The notes under the pieces were generated by a model that saw only the letters and a program-made list of their open reading frames with translations, was not told the DNA's origin and searched no databases. Shown piece after piece: positions 11,203 to 22,486 of a DNA stretch of 64,000 bases; positions within the stretch are counted from its first letter, which is position 1; the number at the start of each line of letters is the position of its first letter. Origin of the DNA: Lepidurus packardi. Taxonomy: Eukaryota; Arthropoda; Branchiopoda; Notostraca; Triopsidae. The stretch lies in the NCBI GenBank assembly GCA_023053545.1, contig JAKZAN010000007.1, forward strand, positions 8,618,001-8,682,000. Reading direction: 5' to 3'. The position numbers and the translations under genes were made by a program.

Positions 11203-14200
11203 ATGACGAACCCAGGAACGGATCCAACGAAAAAGTACTTCTGTCCACGACTAATCGATTATTTGGCCATTGTCGGGTCAAGAAGCGTGCCAACCTCCAA
11301 AAATGGCCCAGCTTCTGTGGGCACTGGTGGATCAAGCAACACACCCTCTGTTACTACCCCTGAACTGCTTCGACGGTACCCGGTGGACGACCATGCCGAT
11401 TTTCCGCTACCTTTGGACATGGTCTACTTTTGCCAACCCGAAGGCTGCGTCGTGATGGGTCCTCGGCGAGCCGATCGTCGGGATACAACGTCATTTGTAT
11501 TCACTTTAACAGATAAAGATTCCGGTAAACACACAGCGTATTACTGATTGTAAACTTGGAATTGTTATTTGTAACTATTTCTAATTGTAAACATTGGAAT
11601 GGAATGCGTTTTTAAGGTCGAACGCGGTATGGTGTTTGCATGAACTTCTTCCGTCCAGTCGATAAACCCAGTTCTTCCAGTAAGCGTGATTCATGGCGGC
11701 AGTCCATTCACCAGAGCTCGGATTCCGCCTTTTCAAGGCAAGCAATAACCTAAATAATGGGCCTCCTTTCGAATTAAACGAATGTATCGTTTACCCCCTG
11801 TCTACTTTCTGTCTAACAGCGATCATCGTAGCACTCTGGCTCCCAGCGACTCGGACCGAGATTGCCCCAGTCGCCATGATTCCGAGGCAACAACCAGATC
11901 GATGCAAGCTGCGGGACGGTTAGGGCTAGGAGGAGGGATGGGCCAGGATTCGGAAAGTGGAGGATCACTTTCGCCCTCGCCACGGGCTCTCCGGAGACGT
12001 CAAGTAAAAAAGAAAAGAGGAGTGTGATAAAACTGAGTTGGGCGAATTGCCAGGTCGTTTTGAAGCTAACTGCCTGTTGTCTTTCTACAGAAACTACGAA
12101 GTCAATCCATGACATCTCTTTGCCTTCTGTCGCATCACCCTTTCTTTCCTCTTCTGAGAGAATGCTTGTTAGTTCTGAAGAAACTCATTGACGCATGCAA
12201 CGAGAACTCCCTGCCCAGGCGACTGGGAGCATCGAAAACGTCGAGAGACACAATCTGGGGTTTATTGACAGGAAAAGCCACGGAGACAACGTCCTCCATA
12301 CTTATGCATGATGTCCGCGATATCGAAACCTGGATATTACGTTTACTTAGTACTCCTGTCCCCATTCCTGGGAAGACCCGCATCGAGGTTCAAATCCTAA
12401 AAAGCACTTTATTTCTATTCAGCACGCGCTTTTAAACACACCATTTCTCAGGTGGAAATACTGCCGCGGGAACTCCAACCGCCATTGGTGTTTGCATTGC
12501 CGGATCACACGCGATTCAATTTGGTTGATTTCCCGTTGCACCTTCCGTTAGAGTTACTGGGAGTCGATAACTGTCTCAAAGTACTAACTCTGATTATACT
12601 AGAACACAAGGTAAAGATACAAAACGAGTTTGCGTTAAAAGCAGAAGCATGACTCGTGTTTTTATGTCTGGGAAAAAGGTGCTTCTCCAATCTCGCGACT
12701 ACAACGCTTTATCCATGTGCGTCCTAGCTTTTGTTACCATGTTATACCCCTTGGAATACATGTTCCCGGTGATCCCACTACTGCCAACGTGCATGAGCTG
12801 CGCCGAACAACTACTGCTCGCCCCGACTCCCTTCATTATTGGAATTCCTGGAAGTTTCTTCCAGTACAAAAAGCATTTCCGGTAAAATAAAAACACTTAA
12901 AAGGTTTAGAAAGGGATAGTAATAGAAACTTTCTACCTTCCTTGATCTTTTGTCAGGTTCCCGGATGATATTTGGTTAGTTGATCTCGACGCTAACAGGA
13001 TCCTTACACCGCCACGGGCGGACGACGTACCTCCGTTACCCGAGTCGGAAGGAGCGGTGCTAAGGAACCATCTGAAACAGGTAAAGTAGTCGTGCACATA
13101 GCGCAACCCACCAAACAAACAACCAGAACGACGTACTCGTAATTGTACATGTCACGCGCTCCACTCTCTGCACCATTCTCTGTCATTCTTTTCTTTGCGG
13201 GAAAAAAAACAAACAAAAAAAATGTTTCTTCTCCCCGCATGCTCCGTGGATAACGTGCAGGCCATGCGTTCCATGGACGAGGTTAGTCCAACTTTCTTCT
13301 TCCATTTCCTCGCCTGTTGCCTTACATGTCCTCTTCATGTTTCGTTTATCTACCCTGATTTCTTGCGCCTTAACCACAGTATAGATGTTTACACAGTATG
13401 GTAACAGGGGTATCTTCCAATCTTAAGGTTTTCTGAGGACCTTCTCGGTCCCCAGAGTAATATTCAGCTAAAAGGCCAGAAGGCGAAAGGGTACATTCGC
13501 AAACCTCCCAGTGCAGTTGAAAAAAGGTCACAACGGTTTACAAAGCGCGCAATTTAAATCTATTGCTTTAAACTATGTGAGCTTAAAATAAAAGATGAAT
13601 TAACTAGGTCAAAGCACAACACGTATACACATTCTAGACTATTTCGCGTTACCCAGGTGGCACCACGAGGAGGCAGTCTATTTTGAAACAGGTTCTCCAG
13701 TTTCGAAACTCGGAGATAAAATTGACACTAGTGTGTATTATTGTTGCAAAACGTTCTCCGGAAAAAGAATGACAAATGGGTGTAACTCGAGTTGACAATT
13801 GTTGTTGGATTGGAAATGAATTAGTTTAGGTTAGGATAGGTTAGCTTAGGTTAGAGGTTAGGTTATAGGTTTGCTTAGGTTAGATTAGGTTAGGTTAACG
13901 ATTAAAACGTTAAAACGTTGAAACGTTAAAACTTGCACTTTCACTCCACCAGTGAAAAAAATAAAAATTCATTGTTAGACGGTGACACACCAGTGTAAAT
14001 TTTTAACTCCGGGATACATTACGTACGTTGGTAACTAAATCCGGAGAACGTGTTGCTCTTTTGCAACCCATACATAGGTGTTTTATAGTATACAGGTTTA
14101 ACCCCATATACTATAAAATACCCATGTATATTAATGTCTGTATGTGTTGTTATGACTATTTATGTCTATATACGAGTTATCCATTACATTGGTACTTTAC

Positions 14201-17200
14201 AACTATTCCTAAATATTACTAACTTTTGCAAGTTTAGTATTTTTCCAAAAAAACTTTCAAATGCGCGCGTTGCCGGTAGGACCCTACGTCAACCCAAAAC
14301 TCCCTAGAGTGCCCGAGACAAAGGTCACCAGTCCCCCGTTTTGTGAATGTTTTGTTCTCTTCTCGAACCCTTTGTCTAGTAGATTAGGAATGCCTACATG
14401 GGGGTACATGGCACAGTCTGGGAATCCATCCCCCATATAAGCCTTCGTACCCTCACATCCTCTTGGGACCGAGAGATTTGTGAGAAAACCTTAACATGGG
14501 AAGGATACCCCTGTTACCATACTGTGTAAACCTCTATACTGTGGCCTTAACGTCGACTGGGAATATTCTCTTAACAGGCATTGGCCAGCATGTCGCTGAG
14601 TCCACCCATGGATCTGCAATCGGCGTCACCCCGACGCGAGGAGGCTGCCTCCCCTGCCAGCAGTTTCAATCCTTTTATATATGGCAACGACGTGGATTCG
14701 GTCGATGTTGCGACTCGCGTTGCTATGGTAGACATAACATACTAAGCGGACAAGACGATTTGCCGCAACAAAGCATTTCCTATCCAATGACGGAATGTGT
14801 TTGATGTCGTTACAGGTTCGGTTTTTCAATTCCCAGAACCTGTTAGCCAATTTTGCAGAGCATACCCGAACCCTGCGTCTCTATCCGAGACCGGTCGTCG
14901 CGTTCCAAATCAATAGTTTTTTGCGGTCCCGACCTCGGGCCAGCGAGTTTCTCAATATATTTGCTCGAACACAGGTGGGGGAAACTTACGCTTTGGATCA
15001 TTCCTTTTGCTCTCTGTTAGATAGCGCTAATTCAATGTGGCGATGTAGGCCGTCGAGTTTCTGGCTGAGTGGAGTTTGGCTCCAAGCAACGTGGCCTTTC
15101 TAAGGGTTCATACAGGAGTCTTTGACCCAACTATTATTGGAGACAAAGCCAAATGGTTCGCCCACACGCTCGAACCCATACGATTCTGTGTGTGGGATGA
15201 GACGAGTTCTCTCAGTGGAGCTCTCAAAGCCCTCATTCGACAGGACCATCAACCCACGGGTAGAAATAACTTATGGGCCAGTTTTGCAAGAGCTTAGGTT
15301 GAATTTATTTTCCTACCCCTCGCTTTCTGGTGTCATTACATTCTAAAAGACGAAAGCGGGTCAGATTCGGACGGGGCCGACAGCACCAGCTCATCCTACT
15401 CTTCTGTCAGTGACGTAGTATCCGAGCTACCCTCAGAAATGTCGTCTTCAGGTTGGTTCTTCTTGGAAGGCGTGGGTTGGGTCAAATTAAGCTAATACGA
15501 ACTTGTAATGAACTAGATTTCTTGCCGATGACGCTATCTAGCGGCTTGGATCCCAAGCTTGTCTATAATCCGCCATCAACCCTGCGGTTACCTGGCGGCG
15601 GTGGCGCTGAGCTACCGTCGCTCGAATCCAACTTCAGTTTGCTCAACTCAGTGTCCTCATCTTCCTCACACAGCTCGATTGGGTCGTCGCATGGGATATT
15701 GGCAGATCAGGACCTTAAAGCTTCAACTATGCAACAGCAGCAAGTAATATCTCTTACTTCAATTCATTGAGATATCTATTACTATTACTTCAATTCTATT
15801 ACTATTATATTATTCAATATCTATTACTTCAAATCATTGAGATATCTATTACTATTACTTCAATTCTATTACTATTATATTATTCAATATCTATTACTTG
15901 AATTCAATTACTATTATATTATTCAATATCTATTACTTCAATTCATTGAGATATCTATTACTATTACTTCAATTCTATTACTATTCTATTACTAGTATAT
16001 TATTCAATATCTATTACTTCGATTCACTGAGATATCTATTACTATTACTTCAATTCTATTACTATTCTATTACTAGTATATTATTCAATATCTATTACTT
16101 CAGTTCATTGAGATATCTATTACTATTACTTCAATTCTATTACTATTATATTATTCAATATCTATTACTTCAATTCATTGAGATCTCTTTATATCGTTTT
16201 CTTGTGATGATACTTTCGATAGGAGAGAAACGATGAAGTCTTTGATCAATCTGAGCTGGATTCCCACACTGCGACCCCAAACACCGTGCTTAGCAGGAGT
16301 TCGGTGGGAAGAGCGTCAGCCAGCACTGGAAGTCATTCCAGCGGAATTCTAGATGAAGGCAGCGGCCCCAAATCTCTCTCGGTTCGTTGGATCTACCTTT
16401 CACAATAAGATTGCTAACGTTTTTATGCTTTTCTTTTCCTTTAGAATGTGCATCCTCCCAGCTTAGGGAATGTGTGTAATCGTTCTTCCAGTGCGGGTTC
16501 CGTGGGGTCTAATTCTGGGGCCGGGCCGGGACGTCAAGGCAGCCAAGCGTCCTTATTTGAACAGCTGGCGTCTCAAGCGAAAGATCTGGTAAGGGAAAGC
16601 ACGCGGCAGAGCAGCCAAGAGAAAATACTTGCACAGATGGACAAAGTAAATGGCTTTTAGCTTTTTTTTTGTTAGTCACAAATCAAATTTTCCTTCTTCT
16701 AATGGATATTATTGATTTGTGCTCCCTAGTTGAAGATGCAAGCCAAAGAGAAAATCAGTGATGCCCGACAGTCAAGCGAAGAGGGAGGATTCTTTACACC
16801 ACTGGAGCAAGTAAGGGAACCGTTCAAATGGGAAATGAGCAAATGACTTTCATTTGTGTATTTTGTGATCAATAGTTGACAGCACAAGCCAGGAAAGCGG
16901 CTGAAGGCGCCACAAGATCGGTACAAGAAGTGTCTCGGAATACTTTTGAGGATTTGACCCACGCGAGTAAAAATACGTTGGGTGACTTGACGAAATCGGC
17001 CAAGCAGGCAGCATCGAAGGGTGGCTTCTTGAAAGCGTTGGGTAGTTCGAAGGATTCTGGCAACCAATTGCAAGCACTGCGGTCGTTGGGTTCAATTGGC
17101 TCGATGGGCTCGCGAAGTTCAATAAGTTCAGGTCCGCGAAATTCAATAGACGCGGACCAACCACCTCCACCTATTCGAACCAAAATGGAAGGTTCTAGTC

Positions 17201-20200
17201 GGGATTTTCTATCGAATGTCGGCAGCGAGTTAAATGGCTTCGCGGCCCAAACGACCAGCATGTTGAGCGACTTTTTTGGTACCAAGACTGTTCTGTCCAA
17301 ACCCTCAAATAACACCTTCTTAACCCCTACACCTATGGCGCGAGGACGTGCGAAGGAAAAACAGCAGCCATTTGGCCCTTTCCCGACTTCAGGTACGCCA
17401 TCTTTGTGTTTGAAAGGTAAATTATTTATTTATTTTGTATTATTTACATCTAGGTCGCCGAAGTCTGGTGGAGCGTTCTTCCCTGATTCGGCATTCCACG
17501 ACGCGTCCAAAGCGTCAAGACGAGTCGTTGGTTGCGCAAATGAATGAAATGAGGCAAACCAACTCAATGGATAACCAAACGTTCCTTAAAGACGTAATAC
17601 TTGTTGAATATTTCAATTTTTGATGCTTAATAAAGTTGATGTATGGATTATTTTACGAATTTAAGGTCGTCAATCAAGTTTTAGAAGGAGAAGGAATTGG
17701 TTGGCTGAAGTTGAACCGGTTCCGGAAGTTAATGGAGGATGAAAGTTACCGGAATTTGGTAGTGAGTCGTTTAAACCGCACCTTGGACCAGAAAATTGGA
17801 CCTGATGAACATATCGACGACGTGGTACGTGGATTATCATAATGCATTCAATTAATTTATCTTGGCAATGCTTACGAAAAAGATTCTGCGAAATACTAAA
17901 TGTCTTATGGTTGATTTGTTTATGTCCGGTAGTGCCTAAGTCGGGTAGTGTACAAAGGAATGCTAAAGTTGTTACAAGCTGTTGTTGGTGGTCTGGAGCA
18001 ATCGTATGGGAACAATGGTTTGGGTGGTATGGCTTCCACGTTTCAAATTTTGGAGATTGCCCATACGCATTACTGGACCCGCGATATAACCGACAACCGT
18101 GGTATCGACTTGGCTGGCTCGAGTACCGGCCATTCAACGGTAAAGATTCAAGGGTTTTCTTTCGATGTTTCGTTTCAGAGTTTTTCAAGTATGTATTGTG
18201 AACAGGGTGGGAGTCCTTTCGGCAGTCGAGAGAATCTCAAGTCTCCGCACAGTCCTTCCATGTTGGAAGTTAACAGTGATGCCAGTTGTAGAGGATCTCC
18301 GGGTAAGTTACGCCAGCAAGTTGAGTGGTATTGATTCATCATGATTTTCTTGTTTTCTTATAGGGCGGATCTCGCAAAGTGATAACTCTAGTCCAGAACA
18401 TGATCCACGAAACAGTGATCCTGATATGTTACGAGAATTGCTCGATCGCAAGAGGAGTCTTATGCTTTTTTCCCTTCAAACTGATTCTCAGGTCAGATAA
18501 AAGAAAACCATTGTTTTCCTTAAAGGGCAACAGCCTCCAAATCGCGTATAAAGATTGTGATGGATTCTTTATTGTACACACTTTATTCTAAGAACAGGGA
18601 ATTTTGTTTCAAGTTTTTGGGAGTAGCCGTTCCCGAGTTATTGTTAGTTATTGACTTGCGAACTATTATTATTATTGAATTGTTGTTATTGACTCGAACG
18701 AATTATTGACTTGCGAGTTAGTTATTGACTTGCGAACGCTCACCAAAGCAGCCAAACGGCCACGTGACCGCGCGGGAGCCAATGGCAAAAAAGCCCGATT
18801 TGAATGTTAGATTTCTTATTTCTTAATATCTCGCATATTTTTCGCGTAAGACAGAAAGGAATATGTAATCAGAACTAGATTTGTCGCTCTTTTTTTTAGA
18901 CCAAGTTGTTTTGTAGTTGCTTTGTATTGCGTTGTTTTGTATTGCCCTTTAACAATTTTCGGATACCTTCTTTTAGGTAAGCGGTGACACTACTCAAACG
19001 TCGTGTAATGCCTCCGACGCCGGTAGCATTATCACCAATCCTGCCTTCCAAAGGCAACGCTTAGCTCACCAATCCTTTCGTAGTACGATGTCCGACAGTG
19101 AAGTGGACCAGGGTCAGGTAAACTTTCCGTTGCGCGTCAATGGTCCACATGTTCTAAATGGCTTTGTTTTTAGATGGGAAGGGGCAGCCGAGGCGCTTGG
19201 TCTTCCAAATCCTCCGTTACAGCTGGATTCCGCTATCATGCAGGCAACATGGTGAGCACAGTAGGCAGTCCTAGTCCGGAATCAGGCCGAACATATCTCT
19301 TCGAAGGTAAAATAACCCAAGAAGTAGATTGTTCCCACGCTAATATTCTTATTTTGAGTAGGATTAGTCGGCAAGGATCGTTCCACGTTGTGGGATCAGA
19401 GCCAATTTTGGGAAGATGCGTTTTTGGATGCTGTAGCTCAGGAGCGGGATTTAGTTGGGATGGATCAAGGGCCTGGGGAAATGATGGAAAGGTGAGTTCC
19501 TTAATCTTCTTCCCCTTGCCTAAGTAACTCATCTTGAATCTCAGATACAAGTCCTTGAGTGATACTGAAAGAAAGCGGCTAGAGCACGAGGAGGATAGAC
19601 TATTATCTACGTTGCTGTATAACCTAGTAGGTTTCATGGTGATGGTCGACGTAGTCAAAATAGAATTGAAGCGTCGTATTCGGCGACTTTTAGGCAAGTC
19701 GCATATTGGGCTCGCATACAGCCACGAAATCCAACAGTTGCTGGACCAAATAGATAACCTGGTTAGTTGAGGATTCCTTTTGGGATTATTCAAATCACAG
19801 AAAGCTTGTAACGAATTCTCTGGGGGTGTAGAGGGGCAATGACATTGATTTGAAGCCATTAGGATCTCGGCTAATGTACCGCCATAGCTTTACGGTACAC
19901 GTGGGTACAGACACAAGTGGAGACTTGCGATTTCTGGAAGTCCGGGAAGATGGACTCATATTAAGAGCTGTCAGTGGAGCCATTGTGGAACGCTGGTGGT
20001 TTGAAAGACTAGTCAATATGACGTACAGTCCCAAAACTCGCGTCTTGTGTCTCTGGAGGCGCAATGGTGGCCAAACGCAACTTCACAAGTACTACACAAA
20101 GAAAGTAAGCACTTCTTCCTCACTTCTAAGTACTTCCTTACATCTTCTAATCATCTCATCATTTCATCATTCATTTCAATCATTCATCTCCGTACATCTT

Positions 20201-22310
20201 TTTTCACTTCTAAGCACTTCCTTACCATACAGAGTTACATCAAGATAAATTGAAGCTAATTTTAAGCTAATTTAGCTTAAGATTTGCTAGGAATTCATTG
20301 TTTGTTTTTCTAGTGCAAAGCATTGTACTACTGCATCAAAGAGGCGATGGAACGAGCGGCCGCTAGAGGCGCTGGCGCATTGCCTGGAATGGAATTAGGT
20401 GGTGAATTTCCGGTACAGGATTTAAGGACTGGCGAAGGTGGATTGTTGCAAGTGTGCATTGAAGGTGTGGGGCTTTTATTCGCGGATAGCAAGGTAAGTG
20501 TTTTTGTTATCTTCTCCGTGTTTTAAAATCGGACGCTGCATGCCCAAACTCTGTGTCTGTGATTTTATTATTACTATTAACTTTTGGTTATCTATACAGT
20601 TGAATCTCTAATAGGGACTCGAGAAGGGTTGTGAATAGTGAAACTCTTTTTATTCTCAATTCCTCTATTGATGTGTTTTGCTTGCCCAAGTGCTGTTGCC
20701 TCTGGTCGCACCATCGTTTTCCAAGGACCTCTCAAAAATCTTCCTATAACATGATTGTATTTTCTATGCTTTTTTTTCGTATTAGTACTTTTCTTTGGAA
20801 GAGCTTTTGAAATACGTTTCTTTCACTTGGATTTCTGTTTCTTTCGTTCCCTAAATTTTTGCTGAAATTCTTTCGATATATTTTTTGAGAATTTTCTTGC
20901 ATGTAGTACGTCATATTTTTTTTTTACAAAAACCTTTCAATTTTAAAGGTTAACGCATTCTTACGTGGATATGGGCATTTTACTTTGAATTTTTGGTAAA
21001 GGTGCTGGCAAGAGGAAACTTTTGAGATGGTCCTTGTCTGCCGGCGACTGGGGAAGACAAGATAAATGATGTTGACTTTATTTTATTTTAAATTTAAAAA
21101 AAGGGAAAGAAAGACGTTGAGTCCAACACACTTTTAACACTCATTCTTCTTTGTTCCCTATCTGTCACCTCTTCCGTATACGATGGCTCTGCAATGCGGA
21201 ATATTTATGGAAGGATTTCGAGGTACCCGAGATTTTTCTGACCACACAGTTATTCTCCCCGTATATTTATTCCATCCTCCTATTTGTTGGGTTCTTTGGT
21301 TTTCATATTTTTACTCAAAATTGAATGTAGTTGCCTTGCTTTGTAGTCAGTATTTGCACCTCCCATCATTACTACTTTCATTGACCCGCCCCTTTTGACT
21401 CCAATTATCCCTCAATTTTTTGGCTGAACGAATTGACCAGTTGCCCCGACCATCTCCAGAGTTGACTACTTGTTGCTGCATTAAGTTTCCTCCAAAACGT
21501 TCTCTTTGTTGTGTGCGAGTGAATCTGCGCTTCAGCAAAAACTTCCCATTGCACGCTAGCAAAAATTTCAAAACCAATTCCTTGCACGTAGCACTAAAAT
21601 TGATCGCTGTAGTTCCTATCCAAATTCATAGGTAATGTATTTTCGTTTCAACAGTTCTTCGTACGCCTGGATCACATCCGCAAGTGTTTTACACAGAAAG
21701 GAGGGATTTTCGTCCTCGAAGAATACAGTAAGCCTCACTTTCTCAAAATTTCAATAAGCTTCTTATGCTTTCCTCTCTAAATCGTTCGATTTCTTAGATC
21801 CGAAAAGCCGACAAATCATTCAAAGGCGCTATCAGTCTGTTTTGGTAAGTACATGCAATTAGTTAGTACTGTGTTGTTTTGGAGTCAAATGCAGTTGGAA
21901 AGAAGTGATAGCATGGCACGTATGGTACATTTACTCGTAATTCTTATTCACTTTGGTTACTTTAGTTTATTTAAACACTGTTGTTTTTTTGTTTTGGCTT
22001 TCATGTTCTGCCTATTTAGTCCAATCAGTTGGCACTTGCCGTACATCGCGTCATTTCTATTCGTGTTTCGTTCGTTCTCGCCGAAGCCCAAGCCTGCCGC
22101 CTTGACTAAATTTCCCTAGTTACCGCATGTAAACAAAGAAAAACCACTATTTTTAACTCGTTTTTACCGTTTATCTACCATAAAAGTAGCTTAATGCGTC
22201 TGACTTGATTACTACAGGCGGACCAAATATGCTACGCTGTACTCTGCGTGTTTTCGTACGTGGCAGCCGGCGTGGAGCAGCGTAAACTTGCCAAACCTGG
22301 CCAAACCTAA
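11203..22310 (+). CDS. Madd: MADD / Rab3 GDP-GTP exchange factor (DENN-domain protein)
   Basis: MADD activates Rab3 and Rab27 GTPases on synaptic and secretory vesicles. Twenty-nine exons join in phase to 1766 aa, near the family size (human about 1650). Exons: 11203-11524, 11617-11737, 11820-12003, 12091-12387, 12452-12610, 12679-12881, 12957-13080, 14578-14727, 14816-14974, 15049-15259, 15350-15451, 15517-15743, 16223-16381, 16445-16645, 16730-16810, 16876-17392, 17454-17593, 17666-17824, 17933-18302, 18364-18491, 18977-19117, 19174-19306, 19362-19491, 19545-19761, 19832-20104, 20314-20493, 21655-21727, 21798-21844, 22218-22310. The N-terminal DENN module is clear ([69 protein letters not shown]). 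The middle is Ser-rich and disordered. The conserved C-terminal part includes [35 protein letters not shown] and GKSHIGL, then a PH-like region ([17 protein letters not shown]) and [14 protein letters not shown] near the end. The start is the first ATG after an in-frame TGA. Intron 2 is GC-AG. Confidence 0.95.
13825..13932 (+). repeat. Interstitial TTAGG-type tract and ACGTTAAA repeats in a MADD intron
   Basis: Within the 1.5 kb intron 13081-14577, 13825-13899 carries about nine degenerate GGTTAG/TTAGG units in the G-strand sense. Next come four close copies of AAAACGTT-like sequence (13901-13932). TTAGG is the ancestral arthropod telomere repeat. An interstitial tract can come from break repair or from a common mobile-repeat family; this tract alone does not decide. 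Confidence 0.75.
14070..14129 (+). ncRNA. Intronic 60-nt hairpin, precursor-microRNA-like or miniature inverted repeat
   Basis: The 23-nt arms 14070-14092 and 14107-14129 are complementary at 21 of 23 positions, around a 14-nt loop that holds GGTTTAACC. In RNA the two exceptions would be one G-U wobble and one A-C mismatch. Size and shape match an animal pre-microRNA and the element lies on the sense strand of the MADD intron. The sequence is very A/U-rich, so a miniature transposon footprint or chance is also possible. Confidence 0.35.
15750..16200 (+). repeat. Minisatellite in a MADD intron
   Basis: Six copies of a 70-110-bp unit fill the intron 15744-16222. Each unit pairs TATCTATTACTTCAATTCA with a GAGATATC junction and CTATTACTATTATATTATTCAA. 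GAGAT junctions fall at about 15769, 15839, 15948, 16029, 16110 and 16180, so spacing is 70-109 bp. The frame stays open by chance (a 112-codon ORF at 15898-16236), which is a consequence of the repeat and not coding. Confidence 0.92.
18648..18735 (+). repeat. TTATTGACTTGCGA repeat in a MADD intron
   Basis: Three exact copies of the 14-mer TTATTGACTTGCGA lie at 18648-18661, 18703-18716 and 18722-18735, with a degenerate copy between the first two. They are inside the 485-bp intron 18492-18976. An E-box (CACGTG) follows nearby in a short G+C-rich patch. An intronic regulatory element is possible but not shown. Confidence 0.7.
20494..21654 (+). other. Long MADD intron with no recognised content
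   Basis: This 1161-bp intron separates the exon ending FADSK from the one starting [10 protein letters not shown]. It is T-rich, with a clear GTAAGT donor and an AACAG acceptor. Small open frames inside it, such as one at 21183, do not continue the family sequence. The flanking exons join in phase without them. Confidence 0.7.
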
Positions 22311-22486
22311 ACCAAAAAACTCCTCCCACAACCTAGCCTCGACCCATAGTGTTACCATATGCAGTGTATATGTTCAAGCAAGAGTGAAGCGTACATAATT
22401 TAGCAATATAGTGTATTATAAAGCTTCGCTTCCTTAAAACTATCGCAAAAATGTACTATACACATACATGTAGGGAGAGCTTAATA

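Noticed and set aside
12370-12395. GGTTCAAATCC, resembling a tRNA B box
   Set aside because: It lies across a MADD exon end, and no A box, acceptor stem or anticodon arm can be folded around it.
15898-16236. Plus-strand ORF of 112 codons in MADD
   Set aside because: It consists only of the intronic minisatellite translated in one frame; flanking exons join in phase without it.
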